Counted from the stretch's first letter, positions 17,096 through 25,144 are shown. The stretch is 64,000 bases of DNA from an uncultured Eggerthella sp. (GCA_959607715.1 CAUHNN010000007.1:28297-92296), one strand, 5' to 3'. Numbers and translations: made by a program. The notes: generated from the letters alone by a model not told the origin.

Positions 17096-18519
17096 TGAGC
17101 GTTTCTTCATCCCCTTCCCCACTCTACGCCAGCGCAGCCGACGTGAAGGCCGCCGTCGCCGAGATGAAAGCGTGGTTCGAAACCGGAACCACCCTTTCGC
17201 TGCATGTTCGACGCCGTGCCCTCGAGTCGCTACACGCGACGCTCAAGAACCACGAAGCCGAGATCCTCGAAGCGCTCACCGCGGATTTGGGCAAATCCCG
17301 TTTCGAGGGATACGCCACCGAACTCGGCATCGTCTACGACGAGCTGAAGCTGTGCTCCTCGAAGCTCTACGCCTGGGCCAAGCCCCACCGCGTCGCCACT
17401 TCCATCGCTCACTTCCCCTCGGCATCTAAGGTCTACCCGACGCCGCTCGGCGTAGCGGCCGTCCTTTCGCCCTGGAACTATCCGCTGCAGTTGGCGCTCG
17501 TGCCCCTTATCGATGCGATCACCGCAGGAAACTGCGTCGTGCTCAAGCCGTCGCACACCTCGCCCCATACAAGCGAGGTGCTAGCGACGATCTGCCAAGA
17601 GGCCTTCGATCAAAACCATGTTCGCTGCCTGCCGAGCGGAGGGTCGATGAACGACTGGGTCCTCGAAGCCCGCTTCGACAAGATCTTCTTCACCGGAAGC
17701 CCGCGCGTCGGACGCACGATCATGAAGAAAGCGGCCGAGAACCTGACCGACGTCACCCTCGAACTCGGTGGGAAGAGCCCGTGCATCATCGACAAGGACG
17801 CCAACATCAAGCGTGCGGGGCAGCGCATCGCGTGGGGCAAGAGCATCAACTCGGGCCAAACCTGCGTCGCGCCCGACTATGTGCTGGCCCACGAAGACAT
17901 CGCAGAGGAATTCGTCGAGGAATACCGCGCAGCCCTTATCCGATCCTACGGAGAGGACGTCCTTGCGAACGCGGATTTCCCGCATATGATCAACAAGCAC
18001 CATTTCGAGCGCGTCTGCAACCTGATCGATTCAGTCGGACCCCAAGCTTCAGTCGTAGTGGGAGGCAATCGAGACGAAGAGACGCTCAAGATCGAACCGA
18101 CCCTCATCATGAACGCATCGCTAGACGATCCCGTGATGGGCGAGGAAATCTTCGGGCCGGTGCTGCCCATCATCACGTGGCGCACGTTCGACGATGCGCT
18201 CAGGATCACCCGCTCGTTTCCCCATCCCCTTGCCTGCTACCTCTTCACCAACAACAAGATCCTCGAGGAAACCGTGATCGCGCGCATCCCCTTCGGAGGC
18301 GGATGCATCAACGACACGGTCGTTCACCTTGCCAACAACAAGATGGGATTCGGCGGCGTTGGCGAATCGGGGCTCGGGTCGTATCACGGCAAATGCGGCT
18401 TCGATTGCTTCACCCACTACAAATCGACCCTGAGAAAAAGCACGCTTATCGAGCTGCCGGTTCGCTGCGCGCCCTTCACGCCGCTCAAGGAAGCCATTGT
18501 GCGTCTTTTGATGCGGTAA
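17095..18519 (+). CDS. Aldehyde dehydrogenase, class 3 / fatty-aldehyde type
   Basis: A 474-residue NAD(P)-dependent aldehyde dehydrogenase. The pieces in order are LSPWNYPLQL near residues 122-131, the nucleotide fold FFTGSPRVG near 198-206, the catalytic Glu in LELGGKSP, the catalytic Cys in NSGQTCVAPDYV, and EEIFGPVLP. The lack of an N-terminal extension and the C-terminal helix with hydrophobic residues match the class 3 fatty-aldehyde branch. The ATG at 17095 overlaps the alcohol dehydrogenase stop. An acyl carrier protein gene follows 70 bp later. The pair would convert alcohol to acid, or the reverse. Confidence 0.9.
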   Translation: MSVSSSPSPLYASAADVKAAVAEMKAWFETGTTLSLHVRRRALESLHATLKNHEAEILEALTADLGKSRFEGYATELGIVYDELKLCSSKLYAWAKPHRVATSIAHFPSASKVYPTPLGVAAVLSPWNYPLQLALVPLIDAITAGNCVVLKPSHTSPHTSEVLATICQEAFDQNHVRCLPSGGSMNDWVLEARFDKIFFTGSPRVGRTIMKKAAENLTDVTLELGGKSPCIIDKDANIKRAGQRIAWGKSINSGQTCVAPDYVLAHEDIAEEFVEEYRAALIRSYGEDVLANADFPHMINKHHFERVCNLIDSVGPQASVVVGGNRDEETLKIEPTLIMNASLDDPVMGEEIFGPVLPIITWRTFDDALRITRSFPHPLACYLFTNNKILEETVIARIPFGGGCINDTVVHLANNKMGFGGVGESGLGSYHGKCGFDCFTHYKSTLRKSTLIELPVRCAPFTPLKEAIVRLLMR

Positions 18520-18535
18520 ACGGCGTGGACTTGCA

Positions 18536-18564
18536 TTGACAACCCGTTCAATGCACAATACCAA
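18536..18564 (+). promoter_or_regulatory. Candidate promoter upstream of the acyl carrier protein gene
   Basis: A perfect TTGACA at 18536-18541 lies 17 bp before TACCAA at 18559-18564, which is a poor -10. It sits just after the aldehyde dehydrogenase stop, so acp may have its own transcript besides read-through. Confidence 0.4.
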
Positions 18565-18589
18565 ACGCCCTGAAGAAAGGAATCTTCCC

Positions 18590-18814
18590 ATGGATGCCAT
18601 GAATACCATCAAGACGCTCCTGCACGACAACCTCGATATCGAGCCTGAGCGCGTCGACGAATCCTCTACCTTCGATTCGCTCGGCATCGATTCGCTCGAC
18701 ATGGTCGAATTGATCTGCGACCTCGAAGACGAATGCGGAATCGAGTTCGGCGAGCCTGAAGGCCTCGAGACCGTCGGCGAGCTCATCGAATACATCGAAG
18801 GCCTCGAAAACTAG
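18590..18814 (+). CDS. acpP: Acyl carrier protein
   Basis: A 74-residue acidic protein that carries acyl groups on a phosphopantetheine arm. The attachment serine lies in SLGIDSLDMVELI, followed by the DEFGIEF-like segment DECGIEFGEPE and a final amphipathic helix GELIEYIEGLE. I chose the ATG at 18590 because GAAAGGA lies upstream and because it gives the normal ACP length. It is not beside fatty-acid synthesis genes but beside alcohol and aldehyde dehydrogenases, so it may be a specialised ACP of this cluster rather than the housekeeping one. Confidence 0.92.
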   Translation: MDAMNTIKTLLHDNLDIEPERVDESSTFDSLGIDSLDMVELICDLEDECGIEFGEPEGLETVGELIEYIEGLEN

Positions 18815-18829
18815 TTTTCCCGCCTCATC

Positions 18830-18868
18830 GAAGATGGCAAGCGCTCGCGCTTGTCATCTTCTGTTTTC
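18830..18868 (+). terminator. Intrinsic terminator after acpP
   Basis: A 14-bp stem, GAAGATGGCAAGCG with CGCTTGTCATCTTC (one G-T wobble), with a CTCG tetraloop, followed by TGTTTT. It closes the dehydrogenase-ACP transcript. Confidence 0.88.
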
Positions 18869-18900
18869 TCGATGCCCAACCCGCACAACGTATCCCCGAC

Positions 18901-18922
18901 CATGCGCATGCGCACGCGCACG
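18901..18922. other. Alternating pyrimidine-purine tract (Z-DNA-prone)
   Basis: All 22 bases strictly alternate pyrimidine and purine and are mostly CG/CA/TG steps. Such tracts can adopt Z-form under negative supercoiling. It lies 42 bp before the symporter gene. Confidence 0.6.
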
Positions 18923-18963
18923 ATTCGCTCTGACGCACGCCTTGCGCCTTCCGCCCGAAAGGC

Positions 18964-20391
18964 GTGAACCTTTTGATCGAAATACTCAACCAAATCGACG
19001 CTTTCGTTTGGGGTCCCGCGATGATCGCGCTTCTGCTGGGCTCCCACATCTTCCTGACGATCCGCACCGGCTTTATCCAACGAAAGCTTCCCCTCGCCAT
19101 CAAGCTCTCCCTGTCGAAGGACACGGGTGAAGGCGACATCTCCCATTTCGGTGCGCTCGCCACCGCACTGGCTGCCACGATCGGCACCGGTTCGATCGTC
19201 GGCGTCGCAACCGCCATCCTCGCCGGAGGTCCCGGCGCCGTATTCTGGATGTGGCTCACCGGCGTGTTCGGCATCGCCACCAAGTACTCGGAAGTCTATG
19301 CCGCCATCAAATACCGCGTCAAAGACCATAACGGCGACATGCTCGGCGGTGCCATGTACGCTTGGCAACGCGGCTTCACGAAAAACGGGCACGTGCCTTG
19401 GTACGCCAAACTCGGCGCTGTCTCCTTCGCCCTTTTCGCCGCTATCGCCGCTATCGGCACGGGATCTGCCGTTCAGGCTTCAGCGATGACCGGCATCCTC
19501 ACGTCTTCCGGGCTCGATATCGAGCCGTGGATCGTCGGGCTCATCATCGTGGTAACGGTTGCCGTCGTCATTTTCGGCGGAGTCAAGATCATCTCGCGCG
19601 TATGCGAAAAGCTCGTCCCCATCATGGCGATCGGCTATGCGCTGGGTTGTCTCACGATCCTTGCGTTCAACTGGATGTACCTCTGGGATGCAGTCGTTCT
19701 GATCGTCGAGTGCGCCTTCACGGCGAAAGCGGCATTCGGCGGCGCCGTAGGCTCCGGAATCATGGTCGCCCTTCAGTTCGGATGCGCTCGCGGCCTGTTC
19801 TCCAACGAATCGGGCCTTGGCTCTGCCCCCATCATCGCCTCGGCGGCCAAAACCCCCAATCCCGCTGAACAGGCGCTTGTCGCCATGACGGGCACGTTCT
19901 GGTCGACCGTCGTCATCTGCGCCTTGACCGGCATCGTCCTCGTTTCGACGATGCTCGCCTTCCCTGAGATCCAGCAGGAAATCCTTGCCAACCCAAGCGT
20001 GTTCTCCGGCGCTAAACTGGCAAGCGCCGCATTCGCCCAGATCCCCTTCATCGGAACCCCGTTGCTCGTCTTGGGTATGATCTCCTTCTCGTATTCGACC
20101 ATCCTCGGCTGGTCCTACTACGGAAGCCGCTGCATCACGTACCTGCTCGGCAAACGCGCCATCATCCCTTATCAGATCATCTATGTCGGCGTCGCGTTCC
20201 TCGGAGCTATCGGCATCGGCGATGTAGTGTGGACCATTTCGGATATCGGCAACGCTCTGATGGCCGTCCCCAACATCATCATGGTGTTGCTGCTTTCAGG
20301 TCTCATCGCCCGCGAAACGAAGTACTACGTTTACGAAGATCGCCTCTCGGAAGTCGACGAAACGCCCATACCTCTCGTCAAATCGAAATAG
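18964..20391 (+). CDS. Sodium:alanine/amino acid symporter (AGCS family)
   Basis: A 475-residue membrane transporter that imports alanine, glycine or related amino acids with sodium. The N terminus IDAFVWGPAMIALLLGSHIF, the ATIGTGSIVGVATAI helix near residue 75, the FGIATKYSE motif near 100 and GLFSNESGLGSAPIIASAA near 280 are AGCS hallmarks; about ten or eleven helices are visible. The frame opens at GTG 18964, but GAAAGG is only one base from it; the in-frame TTG at 18973, ten bases from that site, is a better-placed start. It converges on degV across a strong hairpin. No glycine riboswitch is visible upstream. Confidence 0.92.
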   Translation: MNLLIEILNQIDAFVWGPAMIALLLGSHIFLTIRTGFIQRKLPLAIKLSLSKDTGEGDISHFGALATALAATIGTGSIVGVATAILAGGPGAVFWMWLTGVFGIATKYSEVYAAIKYRVKDHNGDMLGGAMYAWQRGFTKNGHVPWYAKLGAVSFALFAAIAAIGTGSAVQASAMTGILTSSGLDIEPWIVGLIIVVTVAVVIFGGVKIISRVCEKLVPIMAIGYALGCLTILAFNWMYLWDAVVLIVECAFTAKAAFGGAVGSGIMVALQFGCARGLFSNESGLGSAPIIASAAKTPNPAEQALVAMTGTFWSTVVICALTGIVLVSTMLAFPEIQQEILANPSVFSGAKLASAAFAQIPFIGTPLLVLGMISFSYSTILGWSYYGSRCITYLLGKRAIIPYQIIYVGVAFLGAIGIGDVVWTISDIGNALMAVPNIIMVLLLSGLIARETKYYVYEDRLSEVDETPIPLVKSK

Positions 20392-20430
20392 GCGCAAAAC
20401 AGCGAAGAACAAAAATCCCTCTATGCAGAA

Positions 20431-20473
20431 AAGCGCACCTGCGGTCTTGGAACCAAGAACCGCAGGTGCGCTT
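20431..20473. terminator. Bidirectional terminator between the symporter and degV
   Basis: A perfect 15-bp stem, AAGCGCACCTGCGGT with ACCGCAGGTGCGCTT, extended inwards by CTTGG/CCAAG, with T-rich flanks on both strands. It separates two convergent genes. Confidence 0.85.
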
Positions 20474-20518
20474 CGTTTATCCAGCGATGAAGCGATGGCG
20501 TTTTCGGAAACCAGGGGA

Positions 20519-21355
20519 TCAGCGCAGAACGTAGGCCAGGCCACAAGCCTGCGTGCCCAGATGGGCTCCTACGGCGCTTCCTACTTGGCAACGCTGCTGG
20601 AACGATATCCCGACTTCACGTAGGCGCGATTCGAACTTCTCGCAGTTCTTCAATCCGGAAGTGAAAAGCGAATAGACGGGAAAGGACGTATCGATATCAA
20701 GGGAAAGGATATGCTTCAGCATAGCTTCGTGTGCGCGCTTCCTTCCCAATACAGCCGCCTTGAGACCCACTTCCCCTTCGCCGTCGAGAACGACGACGAT
20801 CTTCAGCTTGGCAAGATCACCCAGGCGCGCCGTCGCCTTGGGAATGCGTCCGCCGCGCATCAGGTTCTCAAGCGTGTCGAGCGCTCCGATCATCCTGACG
20901 CGATACCTGAAGGTCTTGAGATCCTCGACGATCTCTTCAGCGCTTCGACCTTCATCTCGCAGCGCAAGGGCGTGATCGAGCAGCATGGCGAACGGATAGG
21001 AGGCCGCAAGGGTATCGACGCAGTAAATGCCATCCTCCCCCACCATCGAGCGGGCGATAAGCGCACTTTCGTAGGCACCTGAAAGCTTAGAGGACACAGA
21101 GAGCGAAATCACTTCATCGCCGACGCTACGCGCCTTCTCGAACTCTTCGGCGTACAGGACAGGCGTCACCTGAGACGTCTGGGGGAATTCACCGGTTTCA
21201 TCGAGGAGACTATAGAATTCGTCGCGCGAAATATCGATGCCGTCTCGGTATTCGTTGCCGCCTATGTTCACGGTCAGCGGCAAAAGGACGACGCCCTTTT
21301 GCCGCGCTTCTTCCTGCGTGATGTCGACAGCAGAATCGACGATGAAACGAATCAT
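20519..21355 (-). CDS. DegV family fatty-acid-binding protein
   Basis: A 278-residue DegV/FakB protein. The family binds a fatty acid and presents it to the kinase FakA for phosphorylation. The N terminus IRFIVDSAVDITQE, PLTVNIGGNEYRDGID, the TSQVTP motif near residues 60-65 and ISLSVSSKLSGAYESA near 83-98 are all typical, as is the C-terminal GAHLGTQACG with the conserved His-Gly pattern. The ATG has an ideal AAGGAGGT. No fakA gene is nearby. The gene is divergent from the serine acetyltransferase gene. Confidence 0.92.
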   Translation of the reverse strand: MIRFIVDSAVDITQEEARQKGVVLLPLTVNIGGNEYRDGIDISRDEFYSLLDETGEFPQTSQVTPVLYAEEFEKARSVGDEVISLSVSSKLSGAYESALIARSMVGEDGIYCVDTLAASYPFAMLLDHALALRDEGRSAEEIVEDLKTFRYRVRMIGALDTLENLMRGGRIPKATARLGDLAKLKIVVVLDGEGEVGLKAAVLGRKRAHEAMLKHILSLDIDTSFPVYSLFTSGLKNCEKFESRLREVGISFQQRCQVGSAVGAHLGTQACGLAYVLR

Positions 21356-21399
21356 CGCGCTACCTCCTTGCTAGTGCCGGCTTCTTCGTTCGGCATTTA

Positions 21400-21428
21400 T
21401 GTAAATCAAACGAAACACACCGTATACT
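21400..21428 (+). promoter_or_regulatory. Candidate promoter of the serine acetyltransferase gene
   Basis: TATACT at 21423-21428 is a good -10; TGTAAA 17 bp upstream is a weak -35. If used, it gives a leader of about 185 nt that includes a 20-bp palindrome. Confidence 0.45.
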
Positions 21429-21578
21429 ATTTCATCAAGAAGGGAAAGATTGTTGCTTTTCGTTTACCGCTGCGCATGGTTTGACCACGGAGGAGAGATC
21501 CTTTGTCGCGAGATCACCTAGAAACGGCTACGATAGCTACCAACGTCATGCAACCTGCCGCACAACACGGCGGGATCA

Positions 21579-21598
21579 CGCGCGGAGCGCTCCGCGCG
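21579..21598. repeat. Perfect 20-bp palindrome before the serine acetyltransferase gene
   Basis: CGCGCGGAGC is followed at once by its exact reverse complement. It ends 19 bp before the start codon, so in mRNA it would be a hairpin with a tight loop just upstream of the ribosome site. An operator is the other reading. Confidence 0.6.
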
Positions 21599-21617
21599 AA
21601 CAGATGAAAGAGGCACT

Positions 21618-22547
21618 ATGCTCAACGAGAACCTCGATTCGATCGTTGCAGGAATCGCGAAGAACTATCACGCACAGGAGATCTACTTCACCGATCCCGA
21701 CAAGCACTTCCCTAACAAAAAGGCCATCATCGACATCGTCAAAGACATCCGTCGCGTCATGTTCCCGCGCTATTTCGGCGACGAAACCCCCACCGGCGCG
21801 AAACCCGAGTACTTCATCGGCGAAACGCTCATCCGCATCGAAGACCAGCTTCGCCGTCAACTTAAGGAAGCTTTGCTCTTCAGGGGCTGCGACAAATGCG
21901 ACGAACACGACGAAGCTCAAGTCGAGCGACGCGTCGACGAGATCTGTTCCTACTTCTTCGGCAAGCTTCCGGAAGTTCAGCGCGTTTTGCTGACCGACGT
22001 TCAAGCCGCCTTCGACGGCGACCCGGCAGCGCAAAGCAAGGAGGAGATCATCTTTTCCTACCCGGGCTTCTTCGCCATCTTCGTGTATCGCATCGCCCAT
22101 GAGCTCTACACGCAGAATGTGCCGCTCATTCCTCGCATCATGACCGAGTACGCCCATAGCGGCACCGGCGTCGACATCAACGCGGGAGCCACCATCGGCG
22201 AGTACTTCTTCATCGATCACGCCACCGGTGTGGTCATCGGCGAAACGACTGTCATCGGCAATCACGTCAAGATCTACCAGGGCGTTACCCTCGGCGCGCT
22301 TTCCACGCGAGCAGGGCAGAAGCTCGCGGGCGTGAAGCGCCATCCCACCATCGAGGACAACGTGACCATTTACTCGAATGCGAGCGTGCTCGGCGGCGAA
22401 ACCGTGGTGGGAAGCGATTCCGTTATCGCGGGCAGCGCCTTCGTCACCGAATCGATCCCGCCCCATTCCCGCGTCAGCCTCCAAGGCCAGCGAATCTCCG
22501 TCCGTTCGTCGACGAAGAGCCAGCAAAAGCCCACTTGGGAAGAATAG
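21618..22547 (+). CDS. cysE: Serine O-acetyltransferase (long EpsC-type)
   Basis: A 309-residue serine acetyltransferase that makes O-acetylserine, the carbon acceptor for cysteine synthesis. The N-terminal helical region (about residues 1-150) is followed by a left-handed beta-helix with hexapeptide repeats: MTEYAHSGTGVDINAGATIG near 175-194, then FIDHATGVVIGETTVIG with the catalytic His and Asp. The long helical N terminus matches the SATase form found in many anaerobes. The ATG follows GAAAGAGGCACT. No cysteine synthase is adjacent. A strong terminator follows. Confidence 0.92.
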   Translation: MLNENLDSIVAGIAKNYHAQEIYFTDPDKHFPNKKAIIDIVKDIRRVMFPRYFGDETPTGAKPEYFIGETLIRIEDQLRRQLKEALLFRGCDKCDEHDEAQVERRVDEICSYFFGKLPEVQRVLLTDVQAAFDGDPAAQSKEEIIFSYPGFFAIFVYRIAHELYTQNVPLIPRIMTEYAHSGTGVDINAGATIGEYFFIDHATGVVIGETTVIGNHVKIYQGVTLGALSTRAGQKLAGVKRHPTIEDNVTIYSNASVLGGETVVGSDSVIAGSAFVTESIPPHSRVSLQGQRISVRSSTKSQQKPTWEE

Positions 22548-22572
22548 CCTTCGTCACCGCGTGACGATCAGC

Positions 22573-22613
22573 AACGGAGGAAAGGGCTCCTCGGGGCCCT
22601 TTCCTCCGTTAAA
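22573..22613. terminator. Terminator between cysE and the DUF5662 gene
   Basis: A perfect 15-bp stem, AACGGAGGAAAGGGC with GCCCTTTCCTCCGTT, followed by AAAA on the plus strand. Its right arm includes the stop codon of the convergent gene, so the structure serves both directions. Confidence 0.8.
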
Positions 22614-23190
22614 ACCGCGGTGTGACGCCTTCCCTGTAGCGAGGTTTGACGATTTCCTCCTTGATGCGACGAAACGCCACGTCCTCCCCTTCTTCAGCGA
22701 GCCAGGTGAGCATCCGCTCGAGTAGCGCTCGGCTATCGGGATGGATGAGGATCTCGCCTTTGGCGCTCGTCTCCAGCTGGAGGTACTTCAGCGCGCTGTC
22801 GTCGCTGTAGTCCTTTCCTTGGTACACCTTACTCGCGGCAACGCGATCGCAGAACATCTCGACGACGTAGCGCGTCGGCATGGGCTTGCCCTCGAAGTTG
22901 GCGTCGCTGTTGCCCTTCATATCGATCCAGTACTCGTAATGGTGGCGATTGCGACCTTTATGGTGCATCCATGCCGTCGAGTAGCCAAGATCGGCGCGCT
23001 CGGCCGTGTTCGGGCTGCGATAGCCCTGGTAGTAGGCCACGCCTACCCGAAACTCCGTGTAGGAATACTTCGATAGATCGTGCGTCAGCCCCTGACGGTA
23101 AAGGCCCACGCGGAAGCAATGCCCCATGACGACCGCTTTGTGGTGAGTGATAGTGCAGAAATGATGCCATGCGTTGGAGAGCTTGCCCAT
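22609..23190 (-). CDS. DUF5662 family protein
   Basis: A 193-residue cytoplasmic protein of unknown function. It is rich in histidines and aromatics in the first 100 residues: THHKAVVMGHCF, GLTHDLSKYS, then MHHKGRNRHHYEYW, a pattern suggesting a metal site. I recognise it as DUF5662, a family often labelled as a putative catalase without proof. The ATG at 23190 follows the HAD gene stop by 7 bp and has no strong ribosome site of its own, so translation is probably coupled to the HAD gene. Function is not known. Confidence 0.8.
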   Translation of the reverse strand: MGKLSNAWHHFCTITHHKAVVMGHCFRVGLYRQGLTHDLSKYSYTEFRVGVAYYQGYRSPNTAERADLGYSTAWMHHKGRNRHHYEYWIDMKGNSDANFEGKPMPTRYVVEMFCDRVAASKVYQGKDYSDDSALKYLQLETSAKGEILIHPDSRALLERMLTWLAEEGEDVAFRRIKEEIVKPRYREGVTPRF

Positions 23191-23197
23191 AATCGCA

Positions 23198-23980
23198 TCA
23201 CACCCATCCGAACTTCTCGCAGGCTTTGCGAATGCCGTCGTCATCGCACGAAGCGGTCACGTAATCGGCGCGCTGCTTCAAGACCTCGCGAGCATTGCCC
23301 ATGGCGATGCTCGTCCATTCGGGAATGAACATGGACACGTCATTGAGCCCATCGCCGAAAACGACGACGTCTTCGTAAGGGGCGTCGAGCATATCCATCA
23401 TGGCTTTGATGCCCTTGTCTTTTTCCATAGGCTCGATGAAGAGGTTGTCCGAGTTGTAACGGACGTGCGGCACCCCATCGAGCGCCCGCGTCGATTCGAG
23501 CCATGCGGTTTGTTCCAGCGTGCACGGAACGTAGGCCTTGTAGACGCATTCCAACGCGTCGATGGAAAGCTGCGGGTCGTAGACGGTAGGGACGTAGTAA
23601 TCGCCGGCTATTTCAGCGAAACGCTTATGGGGAGAGTACCGAACAAGCTCGTTTTTCGTGGTGACGGCCCATGGCACCTCGAGCGCGTCGAGGCGATGGA
23701 GGCATTCCTTCACGGCTACGAGGGGAAGCGACTCCATCGAGCGCAACTGCCCTTCGAGGGTGACCGAATAGCCTCCGTCGGCGACGAGATTAACGATGCC
23801 GGTAGAAGAAACGAAATCGAGCGCATTGACCTGAAGGCGCCCGGTGGCAAGCGCTATGAAGTGCCCTTGAGCGCGCAACCTCTCTAGCGTTTCAACAGTG
23901 CTTTGAGGGATAACGCGCGTAAGGGGAATAGCCAAAGTCCCATCATAGTCGAAGAAGAAGTATTTGCGGCGATTGCCCAC
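23198..23980 (-). CDS. HAD superfamily (Cof-type, IIB) phosphatase
   Basis: A 260-residue HAD hydrolase. Motif I is FFDYDGTLA near residues 9-17 with the nucleophilic Asp, motif II is ALATGR near 43-48, motif III is the Lys in EKDKGIK, and motif IV is VFGDGLNDVSMF. The large insert between motifs II and III is the IIB cap that selects the substrate, commonly a sugar phosphate or flavin nucleotide. The start is GTG at 23980 with AAAGGA upstream. It is the first gene of a pair with the DUF5662 gene. Confidence 0.9.
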   Translation of the reverse strand: MGNRRKYFFFDYDGTLAIPLTRVIPQSTVETLERLRAQGHFIALATGRLQVNALDFVSSTGIVNLVADGGYSVTLEGQLRSMESLPLVAVKECLHRLDALEVPWAVTTKNELVRYSPHKRFAEIAGDYYVPTVYDPQLSIDALECVYKAYVPCTLEQTAWLESTRALDGVPHVRYNSDNLFIEPMEKDKGIKAMMDMLDAPYEDVVVFGDGLNDVSMFIPEWTSIAMGNAREVLKQRADYVTASCDDDGIRKACEKFGWV

Positions 23981-24080
23981 GCTTGCGTCCTTTCATTTCA
24001 TTCCACCATCCTATCAGGAATAGCGCCGACGCATAGATAGATGCGCGCTCCGGCCCCGTACGTTCAGTAATTTCTAACCG

Positions 24081-24097
24081 TTGAGGAAATAACTCAA
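24081..24097. promoter_or_regulatory. Short inverted repeat upstream of modA
   Basis: TTGAG and CTCAA are separated by GAAATAA, about 125 bp before modA. It is short and could be chance; it is listed because a second, longer inverted repeat lies closer to the gene. Confidence 0.3.
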
Positions 24098-24134
24098 AGC
24101 GCTGTGCCGTTCACCGTAATTCTCGGCCTTTACG

Positions 24135-24160
24135 TTGCTCGATAAGCGGGAATCGAGCAA
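24135..24160. promoter_or_regulatory. Perfect inverted repeat upstream of modA (candidate operator)
   Basis: TTGCTCGAT at 24135-24143 is matched exactly by ATCGAGCAA at 24152-24160 with an 8-nt spacer, 62 bp before modA. The size fits a dimeric regulator such as a molybdate sensor, but no ModE-like gene is in the window. A leader hairpin is the alternative, and the downstream CCCTTTTCGTTTTT could serve as its U-rich tail. Confidence 0.5.
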
Positions 24161-24222
24161 GAAAGCCCTTTTCGTTTTTATTCTTCGGATAGATAAACCC
24201 CTCCCTCGAGAAAGGATCCCCT

Positions 24223-25086
24223 ATGTCCTCGACCCTTCCCAAACGCATAGCCGCGTTGGCGATCGCTCTCGCCTGCGCACTCGCTTGCTTCGCCTTGGCG
24301 GGCTGCTCCCAGCAGGGGCAGAAAGAAGATGTTTCACTGCAGATCTTCGCCGCCAATTCCCTTTCGAAGGCGATGGAAGAAGCGCAACAGGCCTACATCG
24401 AAGACGGCCACGAAAACGTTTCCTTCGCCGATACGCAGTACAAGGCCTCTGGCGAACTGAACGAGATGCTCGGCGCCGGCTCCTACGCCGACGTGCTCAT
24501 CTCCGCCTCCAAGGGATCCATGGATACCGCCGAAGAGGAGGGCTACGTCAACAAAGACACCCGCGTCGACATGTTCAACAACGACCTTGTGATGGTTTCC
24601 AAGGAAGGCTCCGGCCTCAAGGACGTAACCCTCGACGATATCAAGGCCGGTAAGTACACCTTCTGCGTCGGCGATGAATCCGTCCCTGCCGGCAACTACG
24701 CCGCACAGGCGCTGAGCACCGTCGGCGTCTACGTTGCGGGCGGCGACGAAAAGGGCAAGACGGGCAAGGACATCTCCGGCAAGGGCGGCGAATGGGCCAA
24801 GGGATACGAGCCCGTTCTCGACACCTCCGTCGGCAACGTCTGCAAGCATGCCCAATCCGGTGACGTCGACGTCGCCTTCGTCTACACCTCCGACGTGTAC
24901 CGCTTCGGCGGCGTCGAGATCGTCGGCACCGTTCCCGCCGACACCCACAAGACCATCGTCTACCCCGGCGCCGTAACCGCAACGTCTGAGCACGCCGAGG
25001 AAGCCCAGGCTTTCCTCGACTGGTGCATGACGAGCGACAAGGCTGCCGAAATCTGGCAGAAGTGGGGCTTCGAGCTGGCCGCTTAA
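24223..25086 (+). CDS. modA: Molybdate ABC transporter substrate-binding lipoprotein
   Basis: A 287-residue lipoprotein that captures molybdate (and probably tungstate) outside the membrane. A hydrophobic signal ends in the lipobox LAGC at residues 25-28. The mature part starts QIFAANSLSKAMEEA, the usual ModA motif with the oxyanion-binding Ser, and continues with the ISASKGSMD and PAGNYAAQAL regions that complete the pocket. The ATG has GAAAGGAT upstream. A 33-nt hairpin follows the stop before modB, which may allow more ModA than permease. First gene of modA-modB-modC-moaA-moaC. Confidence 0.95.
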   Translation: MSSTLPKRIAALAIALACALACFALAGCSQQGQKEDVSLQIFAANSLSKAMEEAQQAYIEDGHENVSFADTQYKASGELNEMLGAGSYADVLISASKGSMDTAEEEGYVNKDTRVDMFNNDLVMVSKEGSGLKDVTLDDIKAGKYTFCVGDESVPAGNYAAQALSTVGVYVAGGDEKGKTGKDISGKGGEWAKGYEPVLDTSVGNVCKHAQSGDVDVAFVYTSDVYRFGGVEIVGTVPADTHKTIVYPGAVTATSEHAEEAQAFLDWCMTSDKAAEIWQKWGFELAA

Positions 25087-25111
25087 ACCGCTTTTCGCCT
25101 CTGTTTTCTCA

Positions 25112-25144
25112 GGCCGCGGATCTTCCCTGCGACGATCCGCGGCC
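25112..25144 (+). terminator. Hairpin between modA and modB
   Basis: A perfect 11-bp stem, GGCCGCGGATC with GATCCGCGGCC, and an 11-nt loop, followed by CTTCGTCTGT. The T tail is poor. It is likely a partial terminator or an mRNA-stabilising end for the modA part of the transcript. Confidence 0.6.

Noticed and set aside
18862..18963. A glycine riboswitch before the amino-acid symporter gene
   Set aside because: None of the conserved glycine-aptamer elements is visible in the 100 bp available.
21429..21617. A T-box leader before the serine acetyltransferase gene
   Set aside because: The conserved T-box sequence (AGGGTGGNACCGCG type) is absent.
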